From Acidiferrobacterales bacterium (GTDB taxonomy: Bacteria; Pseudomonadota; Gammaproteobacteria; Acidiferrobacterales; SZUA-150): a stretch of 64,000 bases of DNA. Positions 28,541 to 37,561 of this stretch are shown piece by piece. Numbering within the stretch: the first letter of the stretch is position 1; each line of letters starts with the position of its first letter. The notes below the pieces were generated by a model, which was not told the origin of the DNA, made no database searches, and was given only the letters and a program-made list of their open reading frames with translations. The stretch covers positions 130,946-194,945 of the forward strand of contig CAMYII010000040.1 of NCBI GenBank assembly GCA_947258385.1, written 5' to 3'. A program made the translations under genes and the position numbers.

Positions 28541-29521
28541 TCACCGAACATCGGCCACAAAGTCCAGAATGTGACCTCGCACAACCGCTGTTGTGTCGGG
28601 TGACAAGACAGCTCCGGCGAGCACGTGCTCCTGTGGATCCTGGACGTTATCGATCACAACGAGGTGTTTTCGGGCCGAACCGAGTTCACGGTAGCGACGC
28701 TTGGTGGCCGCGGTATCCACCACCTGGTCCCGCTCGGAATATATCATTAACACAGGGAGCTGGATCTTGCCGAAGTCGGCCTGCCGCACCCGTTCCACCA
28801 ACTGCATCATTTCACCCAGCGCTTCAATGGGATACCGGGTCGTCCAGTAGCGGGCCTGCAACTCATTTACCGGTGTCCAGGCGCGATGGCTTCCGATGAC
28901 AACACGCGCAATCAACAAGCCAAAGGGCCACGTCAGCAGCTCCGAGCTGCGATCCTTGAGCCCGAAGTTCGGCGACAACAATACCAACGCCTGAATACGA
29001 TCGGCGTCTGCACGCGTGACCAGCCATGTACCAAGGGTCGCGCCCGTGGAACTGCCTACCACCACGACTCTCTCCCCTAGCCGATGGCCGATGGCGAGCG
29101 CCTCTGCCGCGTCGTCCAACCAATCCCGCACGACGGCCTGGCCCATGGCGTCATCGCTCCGACCATGTCCCCGGAGGCGAGTGTAGAAAAGATTGGCCCC
29201 GAGCTCGGCGGCCAGAGTATCGCAAAGTGGCCGCGTCTCCTGCCGGCTGGCCGAGAATCCGTGCAAATAAATTACGGCGAGCGGAGTCCGAACACGGTGC
29301 GCGGGGTCGGCCCAGATGATTTGTTTTTCCGTTTCCGGGCGCAGGTCGGGAAAACGGGTTTCCGACGCCTTAATATAATTATCCAGATCAGCCGGAAGCA
29401 CAGGCGTGGTGACCGTCCAGTGAGCCTCCGGCCCCGGCCGACCCAGAGCCAGGATCAGCACGGTGATCGCGAGGACCACTGCCGCGGAAATAGCTACAAA
29501 CTTGCTCGTGCGAACCGCCAT
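28541..29521 (-). CDS. membrane-anchored alpha/beta hydrolase
   Basis: 326 residues. An N-terminal hydrophobic helix (residues 9-27) anchors or exports it. The oxyanion region reads YLHGFSAS, the nucleophile elbow is VGSSTGA (Ser within G-x-S-x-G), and the acidic and His members fall near YSERDQVVD and DPQEHVL. It resembles lysophospholipases and monoacylglycerol lipases. It is transcribed toward the PDC gene and has no evident partner. Confidence 0.85.
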   Translation of the reverse strand: MAVRTSKFVAISAAVVLAITVLILALGRPGPEAHWTVTTPVLPADLDNYIKASETRFPDLRPETEKQIIWADPAHRVRTPLAVIYLHGFSASRQETRPLCDTLAAELGANLFYTRLRGHGRSDDAMGQAVVRDWLDDAAEALAIGHRLGERVVVVGSSTGATLGTWLVTRADADRIQALVLLSPNFGLKDRSSELLTWPFGLLIARVVIGSHRAWTPVNELQARYWTTRYPIEALGEMMQLVERVRQADFGKIQLPVLMIYSERDQVVDTAATKRRYRELGSARKHLVVIDNVQDPQEHVLAGAVLSPDTTAVVRGHILDFVADVR

Positions 29522-29640
29522 GTGAATCGCGCCGCTGGATAGTTCCGACAGGCCTATGTTTTTCGGACAACGGACGTCTGTCTTGCGCCATCAGGAAAAC
29601 AAACCTCGTCCCGATCGCGCTGCTCCCGGTCCGACCTCGA

Positions 29641-29935
29641 CTACATCGGCTTCAGCGCATCGGCGCCGCAGAAGCTGCATTCGGGCAGCTTTTCGGTCGC
29701 CTCAGGCAGAACGGTCCGTTCACCGCAGGCTCCACACTGGCACATGCCTGCATCAAATTTCTTTGGTCGCGGCGGCTCCGGAATAGATATCTCAGGGAGG
29801 CGGGCCCTCGTAGCTCTGGCCCCCACAACGCGGACAGACCGGCAGCTCGTCGGTGAGCTCGGTCACGAACACGGCTTCCCCACACTGGACGCACTCATAG
29901 CGTCCTATCGCATACTGGATGACGGGCTTTGTCAT
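29641..29935 (-). pseudogene. double zinc-ribbon protein gene, frameshifted; paralogue of the product of 44357-44806
   Basis: ATG 29935 has GGAGGGTG upstream. The first frame encodes a zinc ribbon (YECVQCGE ... LPVCPRCGG) and stops at 29792-29794. A second ribbon in another frame (MCQCGACGE ... LPECSFCGA) runs to the stop at 29641. The intact protein from 44357-44806 has the same two ribbons joined by a Pro-rich linker, so this copy carries a one-base-type shift near 29792-29815. It lacks the coiled-coil N-terminus of that paralogue. It is either a real pseudogene or a sequence error; the first ribbon alone could be made as a 47-residue peptide. Confidence 0.75.
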
Positions 29936-30159
29936 GGCACCCTCCTGCTATTATCGCGCCATCCTTTGCTACGATATCGAAAAATATCACTCTTCTATCA
30001 CGTTTTCACCCTGAAACCGGCCTGTTTAAGCCCTCTCCCCGCTAATCCGGGCCTCTATTCCGCCTATCTGCACTTTCTTGCTATATCAGAGTCAGTATTA
30101 CGACACTTAGGGCAGAACCAAGCGAATTCAGCGGAACCTGTCCGCGATAAGTCGTAACT

Positions 30160-30741
30160 ATGTTCGGGGCCCTTCTCTACAAAATACGCGCATGGCGCTA
30201 TGCCATGCGGTTTTCGCGCTGGTGGATCAACCTGCGGTTTTACTGGTACTCGCACGAAAGGGGTGGCCTGATCTTTTTCTTGATAGCTTCCCTTGTTATC
30301 GGCACGCTTGGTTTCGCGGTGTATTACTCAGTCTCAGAGACCACCCACAACCAGGCACTCACCTGTCTTGCCCTGAATATTTATCACGAAGCGAGGGGCG
30401 AACCCATGGCCGGGCAATACGCGGTCGCTGAAGTCACGATGAACCGCGTTGCATCGAAGCGTTACCCGGACACGGTCTGCGAGGTGGTCTACCAGCAGAA
30501 TTGGGACCGGCTTCGCGGCCGCTATGTCGGTGCGTTCTCCTGGACGGAGCTGGAATCAAAGGCAAGGTTGAACAAGAAAGCCTGGCGGCGTGCCTCGCAA
30601 GCCGCCGAAGCCGTTTACTATGGGCGGGCGGCCCCGACAGTGAGCGGGGCGCTGTTTTATCACGCCAAATATATCAAACCCAGTTGGGCAAAGCGAAAAA
30701 AACCTGTCGCCAGGATCGGTAAGCATATTTTTTATCGATAA
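30160..30741 (+). CDS. SleB-type cell wall hydrolase, membrane-anchored
   Basis: 193 residues. One transmembrane helix (residues about 38-58) is followed by a Hydrolase_2 domain beginning ALNIYHEARGEP, whose Glu is the catalytic residue in SleB-type lytic enzymes, then AEVTMNRV and a C-terminal GALFYHAKY motif. It would cleave peptidoglycan in the periplasm while tethered to the inner membrane. No germination genes are present, so it is a housekeeping or remodelling enzyme. Confidence 0.9.
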   Translation: MFGALLYKIRAWRYAMRFSRWWINLRFYWYSHERGGLIFFLIASLVIGTLGFAVYYSVSETTHNQALTCLALNIYHEARGEPMAGQYAVAEVTMNRVASKRYPDTVCEVVYQQNWDRLRGRYVGAFSWTELESKARLNKKAWRRASQAAEAVYYGRAAPTVSGALFYHAKYIKPSWAKRKKPVARIGKHIFYR

Positions 30742-30881
30742 CCGGGCGGCCTGAAAATTAAAGGCAATCAGCGGGTGTTTATTTCAAGCTGGCTGGTGGT
30801 CGGCAGGCCGCCTTCGGACAAGCTAAGCTTGCCAATAAGAACCCAAGCGAAGCGCGCACGGGCGTTGAGGGCGGCGATGCG

Positions 30882-31757
30882 GTGATCAAATGGAAACGCG
30901 AACCCATCGTGCTTTATCTCGACAGCACGGGTGACAGGCCCCTGCGATTCCGCCGGCCTGCACAGGCAAAAAAGGCGGTCGTGGCGCTGTGCCAGCACCG
31001 GGCCCGCGTAGCGGTCGACTACCAGATGTACAAACCGCCGCTGCGTGATACGCCTACCTATACCCTGCTCGGTATGCAGGATATCACCAATAGCGCCGTT
31101 GTGTTCACGCCAGAGCAATACGGAGCGTGGAAGAAGACCAATCGCCTGTTCGCCATTGGTCTCATGGTCTTCTTTTTTGCCGGCGGCGTATATTGCATTT
31201 GGGTGGTGAATCGCGTGGTCGAAGCCAATACCGTGGCCGACGAGGTCCGCGCCCTGCGCGGGGGGTGGTGGAAAGGCCAGTTCATGATCCGCTCCACCGA
31301 GCGTCGCCCCGATGCCTGGCTCTACCTCGTGTGGTTTACCGCGCTGACCGTGGTCTTCGGGTACCACTACGCCTTCAAGCAGGGGGGCCACTGGCTGCTG
31401 CTGCCAATCGGTATCTTTGCGGTCGCCGGGTATGCCTATCTGGTCGAAGTGGTAAACATCAACCGGCTGTGGTTCCTGGACGGCGAACTGCGTTATGGTA
31501 CCGGCCCGCTTCCGTGGCTGCGACGCTCGAGCCGCGTTCCCGTGGGCGAGATCGCGCTGATCCTGGCCAAAGACGAGCGTCAGGTCTCAATGCATGGCCC
31601 GTACAACCTCTCCTCCGTCGCCATAGAGCTGATCAACGGGGAAACAATAGATTTGTTTTATGCCCCAAGCTTCGAACACGCCCAGGCCGTCGCGCATCTG
31701 ACCAATAAACATCTCGAGGATCTGCGACGTGGTCAGTCACATAGCCACGGGCCTTGA
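30882..31757 (+). CDS. membrane protein of unknown function
   Basis: Up to 291 residues from GTG 30882; the start is uncertain because no ribosome site is clear and the frame is open further upstream. A soluble N-terminal part is followed by one transmembrane helix (residues about 90-108), a loop, two close helices (about 145-188), and a C-terminal domain of about 100 residues with a His-rich tail (QSHSHGP). The C-terminal part resembles a PH-like membrane-protein domain in its strand pattern. No family recognised. Confidence 0.65.
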   Translation: MIKWKREPIVLYLDSTGDRPLRFRRPAQAKKAVVALCQHRARVAVDYQMYKPPLRDTPTYTLLGMQDITNSAVVFTPEQYGAWKKTNRLFAIGLMVFFFAGGVYCIWVVNRVVEANTVADEVRALRGGWWKGQFMIRSTERRPDAWLYLVWFTALTVVFGYHYAFKQGGHWLLLPIGIFAVAGYAYLVEVVNINRLWFLDGELRYGTGPLPWLRRSSRVPVGEIALILAKDERQVSMHGPYNLSSVAIELINGETIDLFYAPSFEHAQAVAHLTNKHLEDLRRGQSHSHGP

Positions 31758-32029
31758 AACGCCGCCGTCCGCCCGGCTCGAGCAGCGCCGGACAAATGAA
31801 AGCATCCCATGAATACCGGGGCACTTCGGTCGGACCCTGCCGGCCACGCGGCCCTGATTAACCCCACGACACCGAAGGGTGAGCGGATTGAACCTGGCGA
31901 TTCTTACGCAATTTCCACGGGTTTTGCCGCTTGAAAATACACCCCGCCGCTCCCACGTACGAAGCGTTTATTTCATCGGGACCCCGAACAGTCTTTCTCC
32001 AAGCACGGATAACGAAGGAGGACACAAAC

Positions 32030-32236
32030 ATGTCGGACCAAGCCAATACCCTGACCCTGACACCGCGCAAATACGGCAAGCTGGGAGTCGTCCACTGCGG
32101 TGTGACCCGTGAGGGCTTCATCGCGGTCGGCGGCGACCCGCGGGACATCGCCGATGGCGAGGAGATCACGTTCGAGCGGGTGGGCATCAAAGCTAAGCGT
32201 AACGGCAGCGAGTACACCTTTACGAAGATAAGTTAG
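32030..32236 (+). CDS. small conserved-looking protein, 68 residues
   Basis: The start is at ATG 32030 with AAGGAGGA upstream; the longer frame is not needed. The protein is beta-rich (KYGKLGVVHCG, FIAVGGDPRDI, GEEITFERVGIKAKRNG), suggesting a small barrel. No known family assigned. A GC-rich hairpin follows 22 bases after the stop, so it is probably a single-gene transcript. Confidence 0.65.
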   Translation: MSDQANTLTLTPRKYGKLGVVHCGVTREGFIAVGGDPRDIADGEEITFERVGIKAKRNGSEYTFTKIS

Positions 32237-32258
32237 TCGTGCCGACTTTGCGCAACAA

Positions 32259-32281
32259 AGAGGGGGCTCATGGCCCCCTCT
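32259..32281 (+). terminator. GC-rich hairpin after the 68-residue-protein gene
   Basis: AGAGGGGGC and GCCCCCTCT form a perfect 9-bp stem with a 5-base loop. There is no U-tract directly after it, so it may be a weak terminator or an RNA-stabilising end. Confidence 0.5.
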
Positions 32282-32610
32282 GTCACACCGATCATTTTGC
32301 AGCTCGAATCGGGTTCCGCCGCACCAGCCCGAGTATAAACCCCTTGTCACCGTACAGGTATCCAGGTAAGCCCATCCTATCCACCGTTACTTTTTCATGG
32401 ATTTGGACAACACCGGGCAGGTGACATCACCGATTCTTTTAGGCAATAATCCTGTGATCCAGATTCGTACCCTTGCCGGCATTTGTTAGATACACCGTGC
32501 AATGCATTAGGCGATCTGACGTTGCCCTGTTTCTGCTTAAATAGGGTCCGAAACCGGCGCGCGAGGCAGGGGTCAGCCCTCCTTACCCCATCACCGGTAT
32601 GATGTCGCAT

Positions 32611-32817
32611 ATGAGAAGAATTACAGCATCCACAACAGTCAGCGAGATCCTGAACGAGCATCCGGAGCTGACCGATTACCTTATGGAAATCGGGCTGTGC
32701 GGCTGCGAGTTCGGGCCTGAGAACACGCTGGGCTGGGAGCTTGACCAGGCGGCGGAAGACAAGGGCCTGGAACTGCCGGCCCTGCTGAACGAGCTCAACC
32801 GTAGGGTACAAAAATAA
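32611..32817 (+). CDS. DUF1858-type small protein, copy 1
   Basis: The start is set at ATG 32611 to match the other two copies, which begin M-Q-(K/E)-I-(T/S)-A-S-T; ATG 32599 is the longer alternative. 68 residues. The pattern SEILNEHPELTDYLMEIGL followed by C-G-C matches the DUF1858 domain, which also occurs in proteins linked to iron-sulfur repair and hybrid-cluster proteins. This copy keeps two Cys (LCGCEFG); the copies at 45402 and 56609 keep one. It converges on the DUF411 gene. Confidence 0.8.
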   Translation: MRRITASTTVSEILNEHPELTDYLMEIGLCGCEFGPENTLGWELDQAAEDKGLELPALLNELNRRVQK

Positions 32818-32835
32818 AAGGCGGCATCCGGTTAT

Positions 32836-33273
32836 TCAATAACGGGAAAAAACCGCCGCCTCACCCGTTTTGTCAAACGTCAACACCTCGTACGGGTCCT
32901 TGCGATTGCCCTGCTCCATGCCCGGTGAGCCGATCGGCATGCCGGGAACGGTCAATCCCTGAACAGCGGGCCTCTCGTCAAGCAGACGCTTTATGTCCCG
33001 CGCCGGGACGTGGCCTTCAATGGCATACCCGTCGATGAATGCGGTGTGGCATGAGGCGAGCTGCGGCGTCAAGCCGGTCCTTTGTTTATAGGGCACGACA
33101 TCGTCCACGTCCCGGGCAACAACATGAAAGCCATTGTTTTGCAGATGCGTGATCCATTTATTGCAGCAGCCGCAGGTCGGGCTTTTATAGACCGTAATCG
33201 TGGGTGATGCCTGGCGATCCGTGCAGGCGGTGACGCTGGCCGCCACTAATACAAATAAAAGAAATCTTCGCAT
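32836..33273 (-). CDS. DUF411 metal-binding lipoprotein
   Basis: 145 residues. A lipoprotein signal gives lipid-anchored Cys17 (VTACTD). The motif YKSPTCGCCNKW (Cys34, Cys36, Cys37) defines the DUF411 family, and a conserved stretch ASCHTAFIDGYAIEGHVPA follows. Members are periplasmic proteins found with copper and other metal genes and are thought to bind metal by the CGCC motif. It is transcribed leftward toward the DUF1858 gene. Confidence 0.9.
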   Translation of the reverse strand: MRRFLLFVLVAASVTACTDRQASPTITVYKSPTCGCCNKWITHLQNNGFHVVARDVDDVVPYKQRTGLTPQLASCHTAFIDGYAIEGHVPARDIKRLLDERPAVQGLTVPGMPIGSPGMEQGNRKDPYEVLTFDKTGEAAVFSRY

Positions 33274-33516
33274 TTATTCGCACCTATACCATCAATCATG
33301 GGTTGCCCAGTTGACGACGTCTGAACCCATTGCATATAACATTAACTTAAGTGGGATCGCAAAACAACGGCTTGAACGAACTAACTTAGCAAATCCTCAG
33401 AAAAATTGTTCTGCGGCCGATGTACCCGCAATCCCCGATCTTCCCGCCGATTCTCCCGTGACGCGACCGATAAGACAAAAGGCCGGAACGCGCAAAAAAA
33501 CTGGCGCGCACTCGAT

Positions 33517-35175
33517 TCAGCGCCTGGGGCCATGCGGTTGGAACTCTATAGGCGTGCGTTGAAGACCGTGGCTGCGCCGCAGCACTCTCGCAATAAACTC
33601 AAGCTGCGGGTGCCAGGGCTGGTTCGTATAAACCAGGTATCCACCCGGTTCAACTGCCTGCGCCAACCCCCGGAGCGAGGTACGCACCGGCGCGTTCTCC
33701 GGAAAAAGCTCGTAGAGACCGGACACGACCGCAAGCGTGGGCCTGGGCATCAGGGTCGACAGCCCGTGACCATCAAATGCATCGCCTCGCTCAAAACGCG
33801 CGCTCGCCGACCACCCCTCCTGTTCGATCAGCTTTTTGCCCGCAACGACATTAATCTCGCTTAAGTCCCGCAGGCGGATCGACTCGACACGATCCCGCGA
33901 ACCCGCCAGCGCTTCGAGGATGTAGCGGCCATGACCGGCAGCGATATCGAGGATCCGCACCGGCCGCCCTTCTTGTGCCAGGTGCGCCACCGTCTCGCGC
34001 AGCGCCCGTTCAAGATGCCGTTTGCGCACACGAATACCACGCCAGCCTATCGCGTTGAGATACTGCCAGTCGATGAACGTCCCGAGCGGCGTGATACCCG
34101 ACGGACGGTTGCGGTAGACGTAATCGAGCGTACTGCCGGAGTCGAAGCCCGTCCGGAACCCAAGGCGGACCCCTTCGGACATGCGCCCGACGGTTGCAAG
34201 AAATGCACGCGACAGCGAAAACACAGATCGTTTGAGTGATAACAGCGGAAGCGGCGCGGCGAGCCCGTTGAATTCGTCTTTGGTGTACCCGGACCTGTCC
34301 GCATCGAGCGACGATGGATACGTCACCGCCTGGGAGAACAGCCGCTGGACAAACGCGCGCGCCTTTTCAATCGCAAGATGCCGCGCTTTTTCGCCGAAGG
34401 TATCATGGTAAAAACCATCGAACACATGCTTCTCCTTCAAGGGCGAACCGAGCCGTGCAAAGAACTCATGCTGCGGCGTGTGGTAGACGACCCAATCCGC
34501 GCCCGAGACGAGAAGCTGCGTCGGGGTGAGGATCGCACCCGCATCGGCGATCACGCGCTCGGCGGTGTCGTAGAGCGACAGCAGGATGTTAACGGCGATG
34601 GGGCGCGTTATCAGGGTATCGGCATCGTAGGAAGCGATGCGTTCGGGATCGTGCGTGAGAAACCTGGCCTTCACATACGAGTTCACGAAGAACTTTCCCC
34701 GCAACGCGTGCAGGAGCTTCAGCCCCGCACGGGCGAAGGGGACGTAGAGCTTAACCTTGAACGCCGGTGAGGCGAGTACCATGCCGCGGAGCCGCGGCGC
34801 GTAGTCGTGCACCCAGGCCACGGCCAGCACCGCACCCACGCTCTGCGCGACGACAACGGTGTCCTCAATGTTAACGGCGTAGGTGTCACACACGTGCCGC
34901 ACGAAGGTGTTCACATCCTTGATGTAGACGCCGATGCTCGGCGAGTAGCCGCGTTCACCCCCCGTACGCCCGTGCCCGCGCGCATCCCAGGCGAACATCG
35001 CGTAGTCATGCAGCTCAAGCTCGTCGACCAGATGCTGAAGCCGGCCCGAGTGCTCGTGCCCACGGTGAAGAAGAATGACGGCCCGCTCGACCTCGCCGTT
35101 CTCCGCCGACCAGTAGCGATAAAAGATCGGCGTACCATCAAAAGAGACAAATTGCTTCTCGACCGCACTACGCAT
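33517..35175 (-). CDS. ynbC: YnbC-like fusion of alpha/beta hydrolase and methyltransferase
   Basis: 552 residues. The N-terminal alpha/beta hydrolase (residues 1-290) has DARGHGRTGG and the nucleophile elbow AQSVGA, with a His in FYHDTFGE near its end. A linker leads to a SAM methyltransferase-like domain (about 390-540) with the glycine motif ILDIAAGHGRY. E. coli YnbC has the same two-domain order and, as I recall, is about 30 residues longer. Here the C-terminus ends abruptly in an unrelated-looking segment, RTPIEFQPHGPRR. It is the last gene of the operon with ynbA, ynbB and plsC-like genes, overlapping the acyltransferase by 8 bases. Probably acts on a phospholipid product; the reaction is unknown. 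Confidence 0.88.
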   Translation of the reverse strand: MRSAVEKQFVSFDGTPIFYRYWSAENGEVERAVILLHRGHEHSGRLQHLVDELELHDYAMFAWDARGHGRTGGERGYSPSIGVYIKDVNTFVRHVCDTYAVNIEDTVVVAQSVGAVLAVAWVHDYAPRLRGMVLASPAFKVKLYVPFARAGLKLLHALRGKFFVNSYVKARFLTHDPERIASYDADTLITRPIAVNILLSLYDTAERVIADAGAILTPTQLLVSGADWVVYHTPQHEFFARLGSPLKEKHVFDGFYHDTFGEKARHLAIEKARAFVQRLFSQAVTYPSSLDADRSGYTKDEFNGLAAPLPLLSLKRSVFSLSRAFLATVGRMSEGVRLGFRTGFDSGSTLDYVYRNRPSGITPLGTFIDWQYLNAIGWRGIRVRKRHLERALRETVAHLAQEGRPVRILDIAAGHGRYILEALAGSRDRVESIRLRDLSEINVVAGKKLIEQEGWSASARFERGDAFDGHGLSTLMPRPTLAVVSGLYELFPENAPVRTSLRGLAQAVEPGGYLVYTNQPWHPQLEFIARVLRRSHGLQRTPIEFQPHGPRR

Positions 35176-35833
35176 GGTGTTTCTCCTCGGCTGACGGCTC
35201 GGCCGTAGGGGCCGTCTTGCTACGTAGTTGCGTGAACCGCTCGTTCAACTGCCGCATGAACTCCTTTTTGTCCTCGCCGAAGACCAGCGGCTTGCCGACG
35301 AACACGTCCACGAACAATGGCAGCGGGAGGAAGCTGCCCTTTGGCATTGAGCGCCCCAGTCCGTGCAGGAACACGGGTGTCACCGTAAGCCCTTTAAAGC
35401 GCTTCACCAGATACCAGATCCCGGACTTGAGCTGCGCCATTCGTTCCGGCTCGCCGCGTGTGCCTTCGGGAAAAACAATCAGGACCTCGCCGCGAGCGAG
35501 CGCGGCGTAGCAACCTTCCAGCGGGTCATTTCCCCGGCGCGCGCCGCCGCGCGCCACTGGCACGATCCCGACAACGCTGCGCGAAAACCAGGCGAGCCAG
35601 CGGTGCCTGAGAAAATAGTCGGCCGCGGCGGCCGGCCGCACGCGCGGGATCAGACGCAGGGCAAAGAGCGAATACAGCACGAGGATATCGAGATGGCTGT
35701 TATGGTTGGCGGCCACGATTGCCGGTCCCTTTAGTGGGAGCCGCTCGCGGTGGCGTACGTTGATGCCGAGCCAAAGCAGCGTCACCGGGTAGGCAATCAG
35801 TACGACGAACAATATGCGCAACAGGGGTGACAC
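35168..35833 (-). CDS. PlsC-type lysophospholipid acyltransferase
   Basis: 221 residues. The catalytic NHNSHLDI (H-x4-D) and the substrate motif FPEGTRGEPERM are present. An N-terminal membrane helix anchors it. It transfers an acyl chain to a lysophosphatidic acid-like substrate. It lies 3 bases downstream of the CDP-diglyceride synthase gene and overlaps the hydrolase/methyltransferase gene, so all act together. I do not recall this acyltransferase in the E. coli ynb operon. Confidence 0.93.
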   Translation of the reverse strand: MSPLLRILFVVLIAYPVTLLWLGINVRHRERLPLKGPAIVAANHNSHLDILVLYSLFALRLIPRVRPAAAADYFLRHRWLAWFSRSVVGIVPVARGGARRGNDPLEGCYAALARGEVLIVFPEGTRGEPERMAQLKSGIWYLVKRFKGLTVTPVFLHGLGRSMPKGSFLPLPLFVDVFVGKPLVFGEDKKEFMRQLNERFTQLRSKTAPTAEPSAEEKHHA

Positions 35834-35836
35834 GGT

Positions 35837-36781
35837 TCAGTAGTGCAGATAGTAAACAAAATGGAAGAACAGCGGGGCCGCAAAGGTCAGCGAATCGAGC
35901 CGGTCGAGAATCCCGCCATGGCCCGGGAGCATCGCCCCGGAGTCCTTGACACCGATGTCGCGCTTCACCGCCGACATGACAACGTCGCCAATAAAACCGG
36001 CGATCCCAATCAGCAGGCCCACGGCCAGCGACTCCACCCCATTAAGCGGCGTAAACCAGGGCGCCATAAACCAGGCGAGCAGGGTCGTGGTCGCCACCCC
36101 GCCCAGCAGGCCCTCCACGGTTTTGCCCGGGCTTACCTTCGCAATGGCCTTGTGGCGCCCCAACAGCTTTCCCCAGATGTACTGCGCGACGTCGTTCAAT
36201 TCGGTGAGCACAACCAGATAAAAGACCAGGGTCGCGCCGGTGACGCCATAGGGGCCCATCGTCCGATCTGGCAACGCGAGCAGATAGGCGATGTGGCTGA
36301 GGCAAAAGACCGTTGTCATGAGCCCCCAATGGATCGTGCCCACGGCGCGCAGAAACCCCTGCGTGTCACCGATCATCACCATGCGCATGGGCAGAAACAG
36401 AAACACGTAAACCGGGATGAAGACGATAAACATGCCGTACCAGCCGGCCGCGACCCAGTAATACTGCAGCGGTATCGCCAGATAGGCCCAAATCAGCACG
36501 CTGTAGTCGACCCGGCGCGTGGGCACGAGTGTCAGAAACTCCTTGAAGGCGAGAAAGCTCACCAGCCCGAAGACCATGACACCAACCACGCGGTTAAAGG
36601 CGATTGCGACGACGAATACCGCGATGATGAACACCCAGGTCCGGACCCGGAGCTTGAGCTCCGTGTAGCGTCGACCCGGATGCCGTCTGGTCAGAAGCCC
36701 GGTGACTGCGCCGGCAAGCAAAATCAAGCCGAAAAGCGTCGCGACGCCGGTGTTGAGCGGGTCGGCCAGCCAGGCCGTCAT
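35837..36781 (-). CDS. ynbB: CDP-diacylglycerol synthase (phosphatidate cytidylyltransferase), YnbB-like
   Basis: 314 residues with about eight transmembrane helices. The C-terminal signature is KRDIGVKDSGAMLPGHGG followed by ILDRLDS, the CdsA-family catalytic motif. It makes CDP-activated diacylglycerol from phosphatidate and CTP, the substrate for the CDP-alcohol transferase encoded upstream, which it overlaps by 4 bases. It is likely a second, pathway-specific copy beside the housekeeping cdsA. Confidence 0.93.
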   Translation of the reverse strand: MTAWLADPLNTGVATLFGLILLAGAVTGLLTRRHPGRRYTELKLRVRTWVFIIAVFVVAIAFNRVVGVMVFGLVSFLAFKEFLTLVPTRRVDYSVLIWAYLAIPLQYYWVAAGWYGMFIVFIPVYVFLFLPMRMVMIGDTQGFLRAVGTIHWGLMTTVFCLSHIAYLLALPDRTMGPYGVTGATLVFYLVVLTELNDVAQYIWGKLLGRHKAIAKVSPGKTVEGLLGGVATTTLLAWFMAPWFTPLNGVESLAVGLLIGIAGFIGDVVMSAVKRDIGVKDSGAMLPGHGGILDRLDSLTFAAPLFFHFVYYLHY

Positions 36782-37422
36782 GCCCCGGCCTCGGCGAGCG
36801 CGCGGCGCGCGCGCCTGATACAGGTCAGAATCAGCAAGACAGCGACGAGCCCGAACACCCAGTTCAGATATGCCGCGAGCGGTACATTGACGCCAACGAG
36901 TAAGGCGAGCAGACCGAAGACCAGGGCACGGTCGCTCTTGCCCATCGGCCCGTCGTAGCGGCGCGAGGCGCCGAGCGTGAGCCCGAGCACGCCCGCCATT
37001 TCGCTGAGCGCGGCAAGCAACACGACGACAACCACCAGCCAGGCGCTCGCGCCCGGCAGCAGCGCAAACGGCAGATAGAGCGCGCTGTCGGAGACCACGT
37101 CGCCCAGTTCGTTCAGTATCGCCCCGATTTTCGATGCCTGTCCGTGCTCACGCGCGAGCATGCCGTCGATGGCATTGAGCGCCATGCGAAGAAACAGAAA
37201 CAGCGGCAGCAGCAGGAACACACGGGAGGATTGCGCCGCGACAAGGGCGATGCCGAGCGCCACCGAGCCCAGCGCGGCGGCGACCGTAACCTGATTCGCG
37301 GTCACCCCTCGGCGGGCGAACCATGCCGTCAGCGGTCGCAGCAGCAGCTGAAATCGCGGCTTCAGTTCGTAGAGCGTAGCAATGACAAGTTTACTCCCCG
37401 CATCGGTATTATTATTGTCCAC
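36778..37422 (-). CDS. ynbA: CDP-alcohol phosphatidyltransferase with variant motif, YnbA-like
   Basis: About 214 residues from GTG 37422; TTG 37485 is a longer alternative and no start has a strong ribosome site. Five or six transmembrane helices. The family motif D-x2-D-G-x2-A-R-x8-G-x3-D-x3-D appears with two changes: the first Asp is Asn83 and the third is Asn104, while Asp86 and Asp108 are kept. It should join the head group of an alcohol to CDP-diacylglycerol. Asn in these positions may weaken metal binding or change substrate. First gene of the ynb-like operon. Confidence 0.85.
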   Translation of the reverse strand: MDNNNTDAGSKLVIATLYELKPRFQLLLRPLTAWFARRGVTANQVTVAAALGSVALGIALVAAQSSRVFLLLPLFLFLRMALNAIDGMLAREHGQASKIGAILNELGDVVSDSALYLPFALLPGASAWLVVVVVLLAALSEMAGVLGLTLGASRRYDGPMGKSDRALVFGLLALLVGVNVPLAAYLNWVFGLVAVLLILTCIRRARRALAEAGA

Positions 37423-37561
37423 GGCGGCAACACGCGCCAGGCCGGTATGGCCGCCGAAGCAAAGCTTGCCGGGACCGCGCAGCAATTGTCAAGCCGCGTG
37501 GCCCATCCTGGGACACAGTAGATTCTATTCGCCGCTAGATTACCTGAAGTCGTTCCTTTAG

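Noticed and set aside
35843-36958. Plus-strand ORF of 371 codons opposite the ynbB-like gene
   Set aside because: Antisense shadow; no domain, no ribosome site.
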